A stretch of 64,000 nt of DNA from NCBI RefSeq assembly GCF_014189535.1, contig NZ_CP050308.1:1178001-1242000 (forward strand), read 5' to 3'. The notes beneath the pieces are model-generated. The model was not told the origin of the DNA and made no database searches. It worked only from the letters and a program-made list of their open reading frames with translations. Shown here piece by piece: positions 1 through 8,907 of the stretch. Source of the DNA: Rhizobium lusitanum (lineage in GTDB: Bacteria; Pseudomonadota; Alphaproteobacteria; Rhizobiales; Rhizobiaceae). The stretch's first letter is position 1, and each line of letters starts with the position of its first letter. The translations under genes and the position numbers were made by a program.

Positions 1-88
1 TGACGGCGCGGACTTAACAAGCACCAATTTCGAAAAAGCAAGCGCTTACGGGTATGTTTTCGGCAAGGGCGAATTGCCACGACATTAA
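1..88 (+). CDS. C-terminal end of a pentapeptide-repeat-like protein (partial)
   Basis: An open frame enters from the left edge with its first whole codon at base 2 and stops at TAA 86-88. The 28 visible residues include GADLTSTNFEKASAYGYVF, which fits the A(D/N)L-x-x periodicity of pentapeptide-repeat proteins (ADLTS, TNFEK, ASAYG). The start and most of the protein lie outside the window, so no function can be given. A chance open frame is possible at this length. Confidence 0.45.
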   Translation, partial: DGADLTSTNFEKASAYGYVFGKGELPRH

Positions 89-135
89 TTGTGCGAACCC
101 AATAGAGCGAATTTATGAGTCCGCTGCTTAGCTTA

Positions 136-945
136 TCAACCGAGAGACGGGTTCAAGACGCCTGCCGCTTTTGAAACCGACCGCGCGGCCTTCGCCGAGC
201 CTTCGGATATCTGCCGGGCGCGTGCCTTGCCTTCCCAGAGCGGCACGCCGAGGGACTGCGATACGGCCGGGTCGGCGGTGAAGATCGGATAGGCTCGCTC
301 GATCAGCCGCAACAGGATCTCCCTGTCCTTGCCAATGTGCAAGCGGGTCAGATTTTCCTGATTGTAGACATGACCGCCGGAATCGGGGTTGATCCCGGTG
401 ATGATGACGGCAGAGGCGCCGTTATGGAGCGCGAAAAGCACGGCGTTGATGCCATTCGAGCATTTGTCGTCGGCGCCCAGTTCGCTGCATTGCATGCCGC
501 CGACCCAGTCGAGAAGCGCCATGCGCCGGTAGCGGTCGACGATTTCGAGATTGTCGTACCGATAGTTGAAGGCTTTCAGCCCATCCTCGAGTCGCTTGCG
601 ACCGTCGCGCCAGAGCAGGATGTACAGCATCTTTGCCCGCTCGCCATTCAGCACGCGCCGGACTTCGACGGCATTGGTGTTCGTTCCCTCGATCTGGTTG
701 AACTGCACCAGCGCGACATCTGGCGCCTCGACACCCCAGGCCTTGGTCACGACCTGGGAGCCATTGATGGTGATCACCCGGAAGGTCTCGTCGAAATCCG
801 CAGGCTTGTGCGACACTGGCGCCGATCCGACCACGACAACGGGTCCGGAGAATGGTTCGCACAGCGCGGGAGGCTTCGGCCGGAGAAGCCGATATTTCAA
901 GCGCCGATAAAAATGCTTCTTCAGTTCCGTAAATTTAGCAGTCAT
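136..945 (-). CDS. conserved hypothetical protein, possible sialyltransferase-like fold
   Basis: A 269-residue protein starting at ATG 945-943. The N-terminus is basic (FYRRLKYRLLRPK), followed at about residues 36-62 by VVVVGSAPVSHKPADFD and ITINGSQ. A beta strand, then GSAP, then an N-G pair resembles the nucleotide-sugar site of GT29/LOS sialyltransferase-like and DUF115-type proteins. A second block near residue 155 (CSNGINAVLFALHNGASAVIITGINPD) fits the second half of such a fold. It has no signal peptide and no membrane segment. It is not in an operon with glpK, which is 185 bp downstream on the same strand. The fold is inferred from a short motif; a plain hypothetical protein is the safe reading. 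Confidence 0.7.
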   Translation of the reverse strand: MTAKFTELKKHFYRRLKYRLLRPKPPALCEPFSGPVVVVGSAPVSHKPADFDETFRVITINGSQVVTKAWGVEAPDVALVQFNQIEGTNTNAVEVRRVLNGERAKMLYILLWRDGRKRLEDGLKAFNYRYDNLEIVDRYRRMALLDWVGGMQCSELGADDKCSNGINAVLFALHNGASAVIITGINPDSGGHVYNQENLTRLHIGKDREILLRLIERAYPIFTADPAVSQSLGVPLWEGKARARQISEGSAKAARSVSKAAGVLNPSLG

Positions 946-1130
946 GCCTCGCCCTAAGACCCCCGAAGGCGTTCACCGAAAGATAGTCGAACCCACCGAA
1001 AGCGAACCCCGCAACGAGATGTTGCCGGGTCGCTCGTAGGATCAACTATCGCTGCTTCGAGTTGCATTAGGAAAATAAAGAAATCTTACACGATCAAATC
1101 TTAGGTGAGCTGTGCACCGAATTTGTCCTG

Positions 1131-2627
1131 TTATCCCGCGCTCAAGGTCCGCCGCACCGCGTCTTTCCATCCCTTGAGCTTGCCGCTCCGCGTTTTCTCG
1201 TCCATCGCCGGCTCGAAACGTTGGTCGCGGGCCCAGGCCTTGGCAAAGCCCTCGCGGTCCGGCCAGACACCGGCGCGGCTGCCGGCAAGCCAGGCGGCGC
1301 CGAGTGCCGTGGTCTCGAGGATGGTGGGGCGATCGACGGGGGCGTCGAGCAGGTCGGCAAGCCGTTGCATCGTCCAGTCGGAGGCGACCATGCCGCCATC
1401 GACGCGCAGTACCGTCTCCTTGCCGCTGCCATTGCGCCAATCCTTGTGCATGGCATCCAGCAGGTCACGCGACTGGTAGCACACGGCTTCCAGCGCGGCG
1501 CGGACGATTTCCTCAGGGCCGGTATTGCGCGTCAGCCCGAAGATCGCACCACGCGCATCCGGATCCCAATGCGGAGCACCAAGGCCGGTGAAGGCCGGCA
1601 CGAGATAGACCTCCTGCAACGGATCGGCCTTTTCCGCCAGTGCGCCGGAATCGGCGGCGCTCTTGATCACCTTTAACCCATCGCGCAGCCATTGCACGGC
1701 CGCCCCTGCAATGAAGATCGACCCCTCCAGCGCATAGGTCGTCTCCCCGTTCAGCCGGTAGGCGATGGTGGTCAGCAGCCGGTTCTTCGAACGCACAATG
1801 TCCGTGCCGGTATTGAGCAGCGCGAAGCAGCCGGTGCCATAGGTGGACTTCATCATGCCGCGCTCGAAGCAGGCCTGGCCGATGGTGGCCGCCTGCTGAT
1901 CGCCGGCAACGCCGAGGATGGGAATGGCTGCACCGAAAAGCGATGCATCGGTGACGCCGAAATCGGCGGCGCAATCCTTCACCTCCGGCAGCATGGCGGC
2001 GGGCACGCGCAGGATCTCAAGCAGATCCTCGTCCCACTCATTGCTGGCAATATTGTACATCAACGTCCGCGAGGCGTTGGTCGCATCGGTCACGAAGCTC
2101 TTGCCGCCGGTCAGCCGCCAGATCAGGAAGGTGTCGATGGTGCCGAAGCAGAGCTCGCCCTTGGCGGCCCGGGCTCGCGCGCCCTTCACATTGGCCAGCA
2201 TCCAGGAAAGCTTGGTGCCGGAAAAATAAGGATCGAGCAGCAGGCCGGTGCGGCGAGTGAAGAGCTTCTCCAGATCCTGCCGCTTCAGCTTGTCGCAATA
2301 GCTCGCGGTACGGCGGTCCTGCCAGACGATGGCATTGTGGATCGGCTTGCCGGTATCGCGGTCCCAGACGACAACGGTTTCGCGCTGGTTGGTGATGCCG
2401 ACGGCAGCGATATCCTTTGCCGTGATGCCGGCTGCCGTAATGGCCTTGCCGACAGTGAACAGCACGGAAGCCCAGATTTCCTCCGGATCATGCTCGACCC
2501 AGCCGGGTTTCGGATAGTGTTGCGTGAACTCTTTCTGTCCGACGCCGGCAACCTTCATATTGCCATCGAAAACGATCGCCCGTGTCGAGGTCGTTCCCTG
2601 GTCGATCGCCAAGACATAGCCGCCCAT
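1131..2627 (-). CDS. glpK: glycerol kinase GlpK
   Basis: Phosphorylates glycerol to sn-glycerol 3-phosphate with ATP in the cytoplasm. The 498-residue length is typical of the FGGY kinase family. The N-terminus [18 protein letters not shown] is the phosphate-binding signature, followed by [14 protein letters not shown] and IVWQDRRT, which are characteristic of GlpK. The C-terminal ATPase half contains [21 protein letters not shown] and [19 protein letters not shown]. It starts at ATG 2627-2625 and stands alone: no glpD, glpF or glpR is adjacent. The 234 bp to the divergent bdhA gene hold the promoters for both. Confidence 0.96.
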   Translation of the reverse strand: MGGYVLAIDQGTTSTRAIVFDGNMKVAGVGQKEFTQHYPKPGWVEHDPEEIWASVLFTVGKAITAAGITAKDIAAVGITNQRETVVVWDRDTGKPIHNAIVWQDRRTASYCDKLKRQDLEKLFTRRTGLLLDPYFSGTKLSWMLANVKGARARAAKGELCFGTIDTFLIWRLTGGKSFVTDATNASRTLMYNIASNEWDEDLLEILRVPAAMLPEVKDCAADFGVTDASLFGAAIPILGVAGDQQAATIGQACFERGMMKSTYGTGCFALLNTGTDIVRSKNRLLTTIAYRLNGETTYALEGSIFIAGAAVQWLRDGLKVIKSAADSGALAEKADPLQEVYLVPAFTGLGAPHWDPDARGAIFGLTRNTGPEEIVRAALEAVCYQSRDLLDAMHKDWRNGSGKETVLRVDGGMVASDWTMQRLADLLDAPVDRPTILETTALGAAWLAGSRAGVWPDREGFAKAWARDQRFEPAMDEKTRSGKLKGWKDAVRRTLSAG

Positions 2628-2861
2628 GCATTCCTCCCGATAGTTCTGTCTTTAAAACAACAGATACGACAGCAAAACGAATGTGAAAAGAAAGCAAAAC
2701 GAAATTTTTGTCGAAAACGTCCCGTTCCCGCTCGCGAATATATGAAGCATGCTGTCGCAAAAGAGTCTTGCAGCGATGCGATTGCCATATTCGCCGGTTT
2801 GGGACTAACCTCAGACTGCTATTGCGCTGCACCAAGATGCCGCGCGTCCAAGGAGAAGATC

Positions 2862-3638
2862 ATGGCAAGAACAGTCGTTGTCACCGGGTCTACAAGCGGT
2901 ATCGGCCTCGCCATCGCGACCGCCTTCGCCGCGAAGGGTGAAAACATCGTCATCAACGGCTTCGGCAAGCCCGAGGAAATCGATGCCATCAGAAACACGC
3001 TCGAAGCATCCGGCGGCGGCAAAGTGATCTACCATCCAGCCGACATGACCAAGCCCGCAGAGATCGCCGACCTGATCGCGACCGCCAATTCGACCTTCGG
3101 TAGCGTCGACGTTCTGGTCAACAATGCCGGCATCCAGCATGTGGAGAAGATCGAGGATTTCCCGATAGACAAATGGGACCAGATCATCGCCATCAACCTG
3201 TCGAGTTCGTTCCATACCATTCGTGCGGCCGTGCCGCTGATGAAGGCGAAGAAATACGGCCGCATCATCAATATCGCGTCGGCCCACGCCCTCGTCGCCT
3301 CGCCGTTCAAATCCGCCTATGTGGCGGCAAAACATGGTATATTGGGCCTGACCAAGACGGTGGCACTCGAGCTTGCCGAATTCGGCGTCACGGTCAACGC
3401 GATCTGCCCAGGCTACGTCCTGACCCCACTCGTCGAAGCGCAGATCCCGGCCACGGCCAAGGCCCGAGGGATGACCGAGGAGCAGGTCAAGAACGAGGTG
3501 ATCCTCAAGGCGCAGCCGACACACGAATTCGTCAAGGCCGAGGAGATCGGCGCATTGTCGATCTATCTTGCCAGCGACGACGCGCGCCAGGTCACCGGCA
3601 CGCACGTCTCGATTGACGGTGGCTGGACTGCGGAATAA
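2862..3638 (+). CDS. bdhA: D-3-hydroxybutyrate dehydrogenase BdhA (SDR family)
   Basis: NAD-dependent oxidation of 3-hydroxybutyrate to acetoacetate, a step in polyhydroxybutyrate use. The 258-residue product has the classical short-chain dehydrogenase layout: TGSTSGIGLA near residue 8, NNAG near residue 90, a catalytic serine in IASAHA and the YVAAK Tyr-x3-Lys pair. PGYVLTPLVEAQI and the C-terminal HVSIDGGWTAE match 3-hydroxybutyrate dehydrogenases. The start is ATG 2862 because AGGAGA lies at 2850-2855 and the SDR fold begins right there; the same frame stays open far upstream but is antisense to glpK. A hairpin follows at 3651-3680. Confidence 0.93.
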   Translation: MARTVVVTGSTSGIGLAIATAFAAKGENIVINGFGKPEEIDAIRNTLEASGGGKVIYHPADMTKPAEIADLIATANSTFGSVDVLVNNAGIQHVEKIEDFPIDKWDQIIAINLSSSFHTIRAAVPLMKAKKYGRIINIASAHALVASPFKSAYVAAKHGILGLTKTVALELAEFGVTVNAICPGYVLTPLVEAQIPATAKARGMTEEQVKNEVILKAQPTHEFVKAEEIGALSIYLASDDARQVTGTHVSIDGGWTAE

Positions 3639-3650
3639 CGATAGACGGTT

Positions 3651-3680
3651 AGGGCCGGATTCGGCGACACGTCCGGCCCT
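3651..3680 (+). terminator. GC-rich hairpin between bdhA and xdhA
   Basis: AGGGCCGGA (3651-3659) pairs exactly with TCCGGCCCT (3672-3680) around a 12-base loop. It follows the bdhA stop by 12 bases. No T-run follows on the + strand, so it may be a weak terminator or a 3'-end stabiliser rather than a strong stop before xdhA. Confidence 0.5.
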
Positions 3681-3707
3681 GAACGACAAAAAACAATTGG
3701 GAACGAC

Positions 3708-5177
3708 ATGAACGACAGCATCCGCTTTATCCTCAACGGCGAGGATATCTCACTTTCCAGCCTGCGCCCGACCGAGACGCTCCTCGACTTCCTGCGTCTC
3801 AACCGACATCTGACGGGAACGAAAGAGGGATGCGCGGAAGGCGATTGCGGCGCCTGCACGGTTCTGGTCGGCCGACTGATAGACGGTGGACTTCACTATG
3901 AGTCCGTCAACGCCTGCATCCGTTTCGTCGGCTCGCTGCATGCCACCCACGTCGTCACAGTCGAGCATCTGGCCGCCAAGGACGGCACGCTGCATCCGGT
4001 GCAGCAGGCCATGGTCGACTGTCACGGCTCGCAATGCGGCTTCTGCACACCGGGCTTTGTCATGTCGCTTTACGGGCTGTGGCTATCGACCGAAAAGCCG
4101 AGCCGGGAGCAGATCGAAAAGAGCCTGCAGGGCAATCTCTGTCGCTGCACCGGCTACGAGCCTATTGTCAAAGCGGCCGAACAGGTGGGCCTGAAGCGCC
4201 CGAGCGCCCTATTCGATCCGCTGGAAAAAACCCGGTCCGACATTGTCGCCCGCCTCTGGGCCTTACAGGGCGGCGATACCATCACCATCACCTCCGGCGA
4301 GGATCGGCTAATTATACCGGGCTCGGTTTTAGCTCTTGCGCAGGTGCTCGCCGACGAGCCGACGGCCACCGTTGTCGCCGGCTCCACCGATGTCGGCCTC
4401 TGGGTCACCAAGCAGATGCGCAAACTCGACCCGATCGTCTTCATTAATCACCTGACCGACCTGCAGAAGATCACCATCGAAGACACGGGCCTCACCATCG
4501 GCGCCGGCGTCACCTACAGCCGCGCCTTCACAGCCATTGCCGAAAAGATCCCGGCATTCGCAAGCCTGATCAACCGCATCGGCGGCGAACAGGTGCGCAA
4601 TATGGGAACGATTGGCGGCAACATCGCCAATGGGTCACCGATCGGAGACACGCCACCACCGCTGATCGCGCTCGGCGCCACCGTCAAGCTGCGTTCGCTT
4701 GCCGGCAGCCGCACTTTGCCCTTGGAGGATTTCTTCATCGACTACGGCAAGCAGGACCGTAATCCCGGCGAATTCGTCGAAGGCATCTTCGTGCCCTACC
4801 CCGCCGAAGACATCCATTTCGCCGTCTATAAGATCTCCAAACGCCGTGATGAGGATATTTCGGCGCTCTGCGGCGCCTTCCATCTAGCGCTGGATCAGGC
4901 CGGCGATGTCGCCGATATCCGCATCGCCTTTGGTGGCATGGCGGGGACGCCGAAGCGCGCCCGCACTGTCGAGGCCGAGCTGATCGGCAAGCCCTGGACC
5001 GAGGCGACAGTCACCGCCGCCCGCCCCGCCTTCGATGTCGACTACGCGCCGCTCACCGACTGGCGCGCCACCGCCGAATACCGGCAACTAACCGCCAAGA
5101 ACCTGCTGATCCGCTTCTATCTCGAAACGGCTGGCGCGCCGCAGGAATTGAAGCGCTTCGCAACGGTGGAGGCGTAA
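3708..5177 (+). CDS. xdhA: xanthine dehydrogenase small subunit XdhA (2Fe-2S/FAD)
   Basis: Electron-transfer subunit of xanthine dehydrogenase, which oxidises hypoxanthine and xanthine to urate. The first 160 residues carry two [2Fe-2S] domains: a plant ferredoxin-type site (KEGCAEGDCGACTVL) and the alpha-helical site (CGFCTPGF and CRCTGYEPI). The FAD domain begins near residue 205 with TVVAGSTDVGLWVTKQ and includes GTIGGNIANGSPIGDTPP. At 489 residues it is normal for the split bacterial enzyme. It is followed after 2 bp by xdhB, so translation is probably coupled. Confidence 0.96.
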   Translation: MNDSIRFILNGEDISLSSLRPTETLLDFLRLNRHLTGTKEGCAEGDCGACTVLVGRLIDGGLHYESVNACIRFVGSLHATHVVTVEHLAAKDGTLHPVQQAMVDCHGSQCGFCTPGFVMSLYGLWLSTEKPSREQIEKSLQGNLCRCTGYEPIVKAAEQVGLKRPSALFDPLEKTRSDIVARLWALQGGDTITITSGEDRLIIPGSVLALAQVLADEPTATVVAGSTDVGLWVTKQMRKLDPIVFINHLTDLQKITIEDTGLTIGAGVTYSRAFTAIAEKIPAFASLINRIGGEQVRNMGTIGGNIANGSPIGDTPPPLIALGATVKLRSLAGSRTLPLEDFFIDYGKQDRNPGEFVEGIFVPYPAEDIHFAVYKISKRRDEDISALCGAFHLALDQAGDVADIRIAFGGMAGTPKRARTVEAELIGKPWTEATVTAARPAFDVDYAPLTDWRATAEYRQLTAKNLLIRFYLETAGAPQELKRFATVEA

Positions 5178-5179
5178 TC

Positions 5180-7516
5180 ATGGACAAGTCCACCTTCGAG
5201 GAACGCAAGGTCATCAATGGCTCGATGCATGGTTCGCAGAAGCACGACTCGGCGCACAAGCATGTGACGGGTAGCGCCGACTATATCGATGACCTGCCGG
5301 AACCGTCTGGCCTCCTGCATGGCGCGCTTGGCCTCTCCGACCGTGCCCATGCCGACATCGCCGGCATCGATCTTTCCGCCGTCAAAGCCTATCCGGGCGT
5401 CGTCTGGGTGTTCACCGGCAAGGACATCCCCGGCGTCAACGACACCAGCTCCAACGGCATGCATGACGAGCCGCTGCTCACCGAGACCAAGGTCGAGTTC
5501 CACGGCCAGCCGATCTTTGCCGTCATCGCCGAAACCCGCGATGCCGCCCGCCGCGCCGCACGGCTTGCCAAGATCGACTACCGCGACCTGCCGCATTGGA
5601 GCGATATCGACGGGGCGCTCGCCAATGGCAGCCCGCTGGTCTACGAGCCGATGACGCTGAAGCGCGGCGAGCCGGAAACCGAGATGGCCAATGCCAGGCA
5701 CCGCATCAAGGCGCAGATGCGCATCGGTGGCCAGGAGCATTTCTATCTCGAAAGCCACATCGCCATGGCGATCCCCGGCGAAGACGATGAAGTAACCGTC
5801 TGGTCCTCCACCCAGCATCCGAGCGAAATCCAGCACATCGTCGGCCATGTGCTGAACATTCCGTCCAATGCCGTCACCGTAAACGTGCGCCGCATGGGCG
5901 GCGGCTTCGGCGGCAAGGAGACGCAGGGCAACCAGTTCGCCGCACTCGCCGCCGTCGCCGCCAAGAAGCTCGGCCGTGCGGTCAAATTTCGTCCCGACCG
6001 CGACGAGGACATGGCCGCCACCGGCAAGCGTCACGACTTCCTGGTCGACTACGAAATCGGCTTCGACGATGAGGGCCGCATTCATGCGGTCGACGCGACC
6101 TATGCCGCCCGCTGCGGCTTCTCCTCCGACCTCTCCGGCCCGGTCACCGACCGCGCGCTGTTTCATGCGGATTCGAGCTATTTCTATCCGCATGTGCACC
6201 TCACCTCGAAACCGCTGAAGACGCATACCGTTTCCAACACCGCCTTCCGCGGCTTCGGCGGCCCCCAGGGCATGGTCGGCGGCGAACGGTTTATCGAGGA
6301 AATCGCCTATGCGCTCGGCAAGGATCCGCTGGAGATCCGCCGCGCCAATTTCTATGGCCAGCCCGGTTCCGGCCGAACGCTGACACCCTATCATCAGGAG
6401 GTGGAGGACAACATCATCCACCGCATCGTCGATGAGCTGGAAGAATCCTCCGATTATCAGGCGCGGCGCAACGCCATCATCGAATTCAACCGTTCCAGCC
6501 GCTTCATCCGCAAGGGCATCGCGCTGACGCCGGTGAAGTTCGGCATCTCCTTCACCATGACCGCCTTCAACCAGGCCGGCGCGCTGGTGCATGTCTATCA
6601 GGATGGCTCGATTCACCTGAACCACGGCGGCACGGAAATGGGCCAGGGTCTCTATACCAAGGTGGCGCAGGTACTGGCCGACAGTTTCCAGGTCGATATC
6701 GAGCGGGTGAAGATCACCGCAACTACCACCGGCAAGGTGCCGAACACCTCGGCAACCGCCGCCTCCTCCGGCTCGGACCTGAATGGCATGGCAGCCTTCG
6801 ACGCCGCCCGGCAAATCAAGGAGCGGCTCATCGCCTTCGCCATGGAGAAATGGGGCGTCGGGGCCGAAGAAGTGCAGTTCCTGCCGAACCGCGTGCGCGT
6901 CGGCGACACCGAGATCCCCTTCCCTGATTTCATCAAACAGGCCTATTTCGGCCGTGTGCAGCTCTCGGCCGCCGGCTTCTACAAGACCCCGAAAATCCAT
7001 TGGGACCGCAAGGCCGGGCGCGGCACGCCGTTCTTCTATTTCTCCTACGGTGCCTCGGTTTCCGAAGTCTCAATCGACACGCTGACCGGTGAATATCTGA
7101 TCGACCGAACCGATATCCTCCACGATGTCGGCCGCTCGCTGAACCCGGCGATCGATATCGGCCAGGTGGAAGGCGCCTTCGTCCAGGGCATGGGCTGGCT
7201 GACCACCGAAGAGCTCTGGTGGGATGCCAAGGGTCGGCTGCGCACCCACGCGCCCTCGACCTACAAGATCCCGCTCGCCTCCGACCGCCCGAAGATCTTC
7301 AACGTCCGCCTCGCCGAATGGTCCGAAAATGCCGAGGCCACCATCGGCCGCTCCAAGGCCGTCGGCGAACCGCCTTTCATGCTGGCGATTTCCGTTCTCG
7401 AGGCCCTGTCCATGGCCGTTGCCAGCGTCGCGGACTACCGTGTCTGCCCACGGCTGGACGCACCCGCGACGCCGGAACGGGTGCTGATGGCGGTCGAGCG
7501 GTTGAAGGGGATGTGA
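5180..7516 (+). CDS. xdhB: xanthine dehydrogenase large subunit XdhB (molybdopterin)
   Basis: Catalytic subunit that binds the molybdenum cofactor and purine. The 778-residue protein has the expected order: an N-terminal region with SADYIDDLPEP, MRIGGQEHFYLE, RRMGGGFGGKETQ (cofactor binding), NTAFRGFGGPQGM (substrate arginine region), HLNHGGTEMGQGL, and the C-terminal AVGEPPF with the catalytic base glutamate. It partners with XdhA encoded 2 bp upstream. XdhC, the cofactor-insertion chaperone, follows after a 294-bp gap filled with rhizobial repeats. Confidence 0.96.
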   Translation: MDKSTFEERKVINGSMHGSQKHDSAHKHVTGSADYIDDLPEPSGLLHGALGLSDRAHADIAGIDLSAVKAYPGVVWVFTGKDIPGVNDTSSNGMHDEPLLTETKVEFHGQPIFAVIAETRDAARRAARLAKIDYRDLPHWSDIDGALANGSPLVYEPMTLKRGEPETEMANARHRIKAQMRIGGQEHFYLESHIAMAIPGEDDEVTVWSSTQHPSEIQHIVGHVLNIPSNAVTVNVRRMGGGFGGKETQGNQFAALAAVAAKKLGRAVKFRPDRDEDMAATGKRHDFLVDYEIGFDDEGRIHAVDATYAARCGFSSDLSGPVTDRALFHADSSYFYPHVHLTSKPLKTHTVSNTAFRGFGGPQGMVGGERFIEEIAYALGKDPLEIRRANFYGQPGSGRTLTPYHQEVEDNIIHRIVDELEESSDYQARRNAIIEFNRSSRFIRKGIALTPVKFGISFTMTAFNQAGALVHVYQDGSIHLNHGGTEMGQGLYTKVAQVLADSFQVDIERVKITATTTGKVPNTSATAASSGSDLNGMAAFDAARQIKERLIAFAMEKWGVGAEEVQFLPNRVRVGDTEIPFPDFIKQAYFGRVQLSAAGFYKTPKIHWDRKAGRGTPFFYFSYGASVSEVSIDTLTGEYLIDRTDILHDVGRSLNPAIDIGQVEGAFVQGMGWLTTEELWWDAKGRLRTHAPSTYKIPLASDRPKIFNVRLAEWSENAEATIGRSKAVGEPPFMLAISVLEALSMAVASVADYRVCPRLDAPATPERVLMAVERLKGM

Positions 7517-7588
7517 TGGTCTGGGAGAGGCCGCTCATTAAAGGATGCCCTTCGCTTGCGCTCAGGGTGTTCGCTGCTACGCGACGAA

Positions 7589-7636
7589 CGCCCCCCTCTG
7601 CCCCTTTGGGGCATCTCCCCCACAAGGGGGGAGATT
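7589..7636. repeat. RIME-type palindromic repeat, copy 1
   Basis: The stretch from CCCCCCTCTGCCCC to CCCCACAAGGGGGGAGAT matches the Rhizobium-specific intergenic mosaic element pattern: a first hairpin (CCCC-TTTGGGG) followed by a second (CTCCCCC-ACAA-GGGGGGAG). Just upstream (about 7542-7590) lies another palindromic segment, GTTCG and CGAAC flanking TGCTACGCG. A second copy lies inverted 92 bp downstream. Confidence 0.8.
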
Positions 7637-7728
7637 GGTAACCCGTGGTACCCTCTCGGACCAAATACAAATCGAAACTGTTGATACAGAGCCTCGTTGC
7701 TTTGTTCGGCAGCATGGTGCCCTCCCAA

Positions 7729-7776
7729 CGATCTCCCCCCTTGTGGGGGAGATGTCACGAAGTGACAGAGGGGGGT
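7729..7776. repeat. RIME-type palindromic repeat, copy 2 (inverted)
   Basis: ATCTCCCCCCTTGTGGGGGA followed by GATGTCACGAAGTGACAG and AGGGGGG is the reverse complement of copy 1, apart from the variable inner hairpin (TGTCACGAAGTGACA here). The two copies can pair with one another or fold singly. They lie between xdhB and xdhC and so are probably transcribed with that operon. Confidence 0.8.
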
Positions 7777-7810
7777 ACGCACTCTCCGCGTACTCCAAGG
7801 GTCACAACTC

Positions 7811-8626
7811 ATGACCCAATCCCTGGAAACCTTCCTCGCCCAAAACCCACATACCATCCTGATCGAAATCATCGGCACGCAGGGGTCCACCCCACGTGAG
7901 GCCGGAACCTTCATGCTGGTCTCCACGGATCATATCTGGGGGACGATCGGGGGCGGGCAGTTTGAGTACCTGGCGATAGGCAATGCCCGTGAAATGCTGG
8001 CGGATACGGGCGGTATGGAGTTCATGGATATTCCGCTCGGCCCCGAGATCGGCCAATGCTGCGGCGGTCGCACGCAATTGCGCTGCCGGCCAGCGACGCC
8101 TGAGACGATCGACTCACTAAAGCTAAGGCTTCGGGACGAAAGCGGCGATTGGCCGGAGGTCTATCTCTTCGGCGCTGGCCATGTCGGTCGCGCGCTGGCG
8201 ATCGCGCTGAAACCGCTTCCGCTTGTCACCACCGTCATCGAGACGCGGCAGGAGGAGTTGGACGAACTCCCCGCTGATATCAACGCCCGCCTCGCCGCCA
8301 TGCCGGAAGCCTTGATATCGGATATTCCGGCAGGCGCGGCAGTTGTCATCCTCACGCATGACCACGCGCTGGATTTCCTCATCGCCCAGCAAGCGCTTGC
8401 CCGCACCGATCTCGCCTATGTCGGCATGATCGGTTCGGCGACCAAGCGCGCCACCTTCTCGCATTGGCTCGCTCGCGAAGGCGGCGACAAGACCACGCTC
8501 GACCGGCTGACGCTGCCGATCGGCGGCGGGGCGGTGAAGGACAAGCGTCCCGAAGTCATCGCCGCCATGACCACCGCCGAACTGCTGACGACCTTTGCGA
8601 CCTACCGCATCCGATCATCCTCGTAG
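7811..8626 (+). CDS. xdhC: xanthine dehydrogenase accessory protein XdhC
   Basis: Chaperone that carries sulfurated molybdenum cofactor to XdhB. At 271 residues it fits the family. The N-terminal XdhC/CoxI domain includes IIGTQGSTPREAGTFMLV and GTIGGGQFEYLAI with the GQCCGG turn near residue 78. The C-terminal Rossmann-like domain has LFGAGHVGRALA and LTHDHALDFLIAQQAL. It is separated from xdhB by 294 bp of repeats, which may lower its expression relative to xdhAB. Its last 25 bases overlap the convergent small gene at 8602-8805. Confidence 0.94.
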   Translation: MTQSLETFLAQNPHTILIEIIGTQGSTPREAGTFMLVSTDHIWGTIGGGQFEYLAIGNAREMLADTGGMEFMDIPLGPEIGQCCGGRTQLRCRPATPETIDSLKLRLRDESGDWPEVYLFGAGHVGRALAIALKPLPLVTTVIETRQEELDELPADINARLAAMPEALISDIPAGAAVVILTHDHALDFLIAQQALARTDLAYVGMIGSATKRATFSHWLAREGGDKTTLDRLTLPIGGGAVKDKRPEVIAAMTTAELLTTFATYRIRSSS

Positions 8627-8805
8627 TGCGGCGCCCGCCCGTCGAGAAATCCGAGGTCGCGCTTGATCTGCTCGGACATCTCGTCGAGATCAAGCCGCGG
8701 CGCCGGCTTCGTGTGGCCGGCGAAGGCCTTTGACAGCACCGCCGCCACGCGAGCCAGAACGGACGGCCTCGCGACATTAGCTTGCTCTACAGCATAGTAA
8801 TCCAT
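8602..8805 (-). CDS. small hypothetical protein, divergent from a LysR gene
   Basis: A 67-residue protein from ATG 8805-8803. The N-terminus is alanine/valine rich and the C-terminal half (LDEMSEQIKRDLGFLDGRAP) resembles the end of short DUF1127-like rhizobial proteins without matching them clearly. The 3' end overlaps xdhC by 25 bp in convergent orientation. It shares a 102-bp divergent promoter region containing a perfect dyad with the LysR gene at 8908, so it is a plausible target of that regulator. Function unknown. Confidence 0.6.
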   Translation of the reverse strand: MDYYAVEQANVARPSVLARVAAVLSKAFAGHTKPAPRLDLDEMSEQIKRDLGFLDGRAPHYEDDRMR

Positions 8806-8816
8806 GACGACACCTC

Positions 8817-8838
8817 AATCCAATCGATGATATGGATT
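8817..8838. promoter_or_regulatory. dyad operator candidate for the 8908 LysR regulator
   Basis: AATCCA (8817-8822) and TGGATT (8833-8838) form a perfect inverted repeat with a 10-base spacer, the spacing expected for LysR-type sites. CCAATCGA occurs inside it at 8820-8827 and again at 8867-8874. Both lie between the divergent small gene and LysR gene. Assignment to this regulator is inferred from position. Confidence 0.45.
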
Positions 8839-8907
8839 GCAGTTTGCGGCGGAAAATGCTGAAATTCCAATCGAACAATCGTCTGCATGCATAAAGAGAG
8901 CTTATCC

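Noticed and set aside
1692..2861. Open frame running antisense to glpK into bdhA, as if encoding a 648-residue fusion
   Set aside because: Only the part from ATG 2862 has SDR sequence and an RBS; the rest mirrors glpK codons.
5117..7000. 627-residue minus-strand frame opposite xdhB
   Set aside because: Shadow of third-position GC bias in xdhAB; no family features and full overlap with a certain gene.
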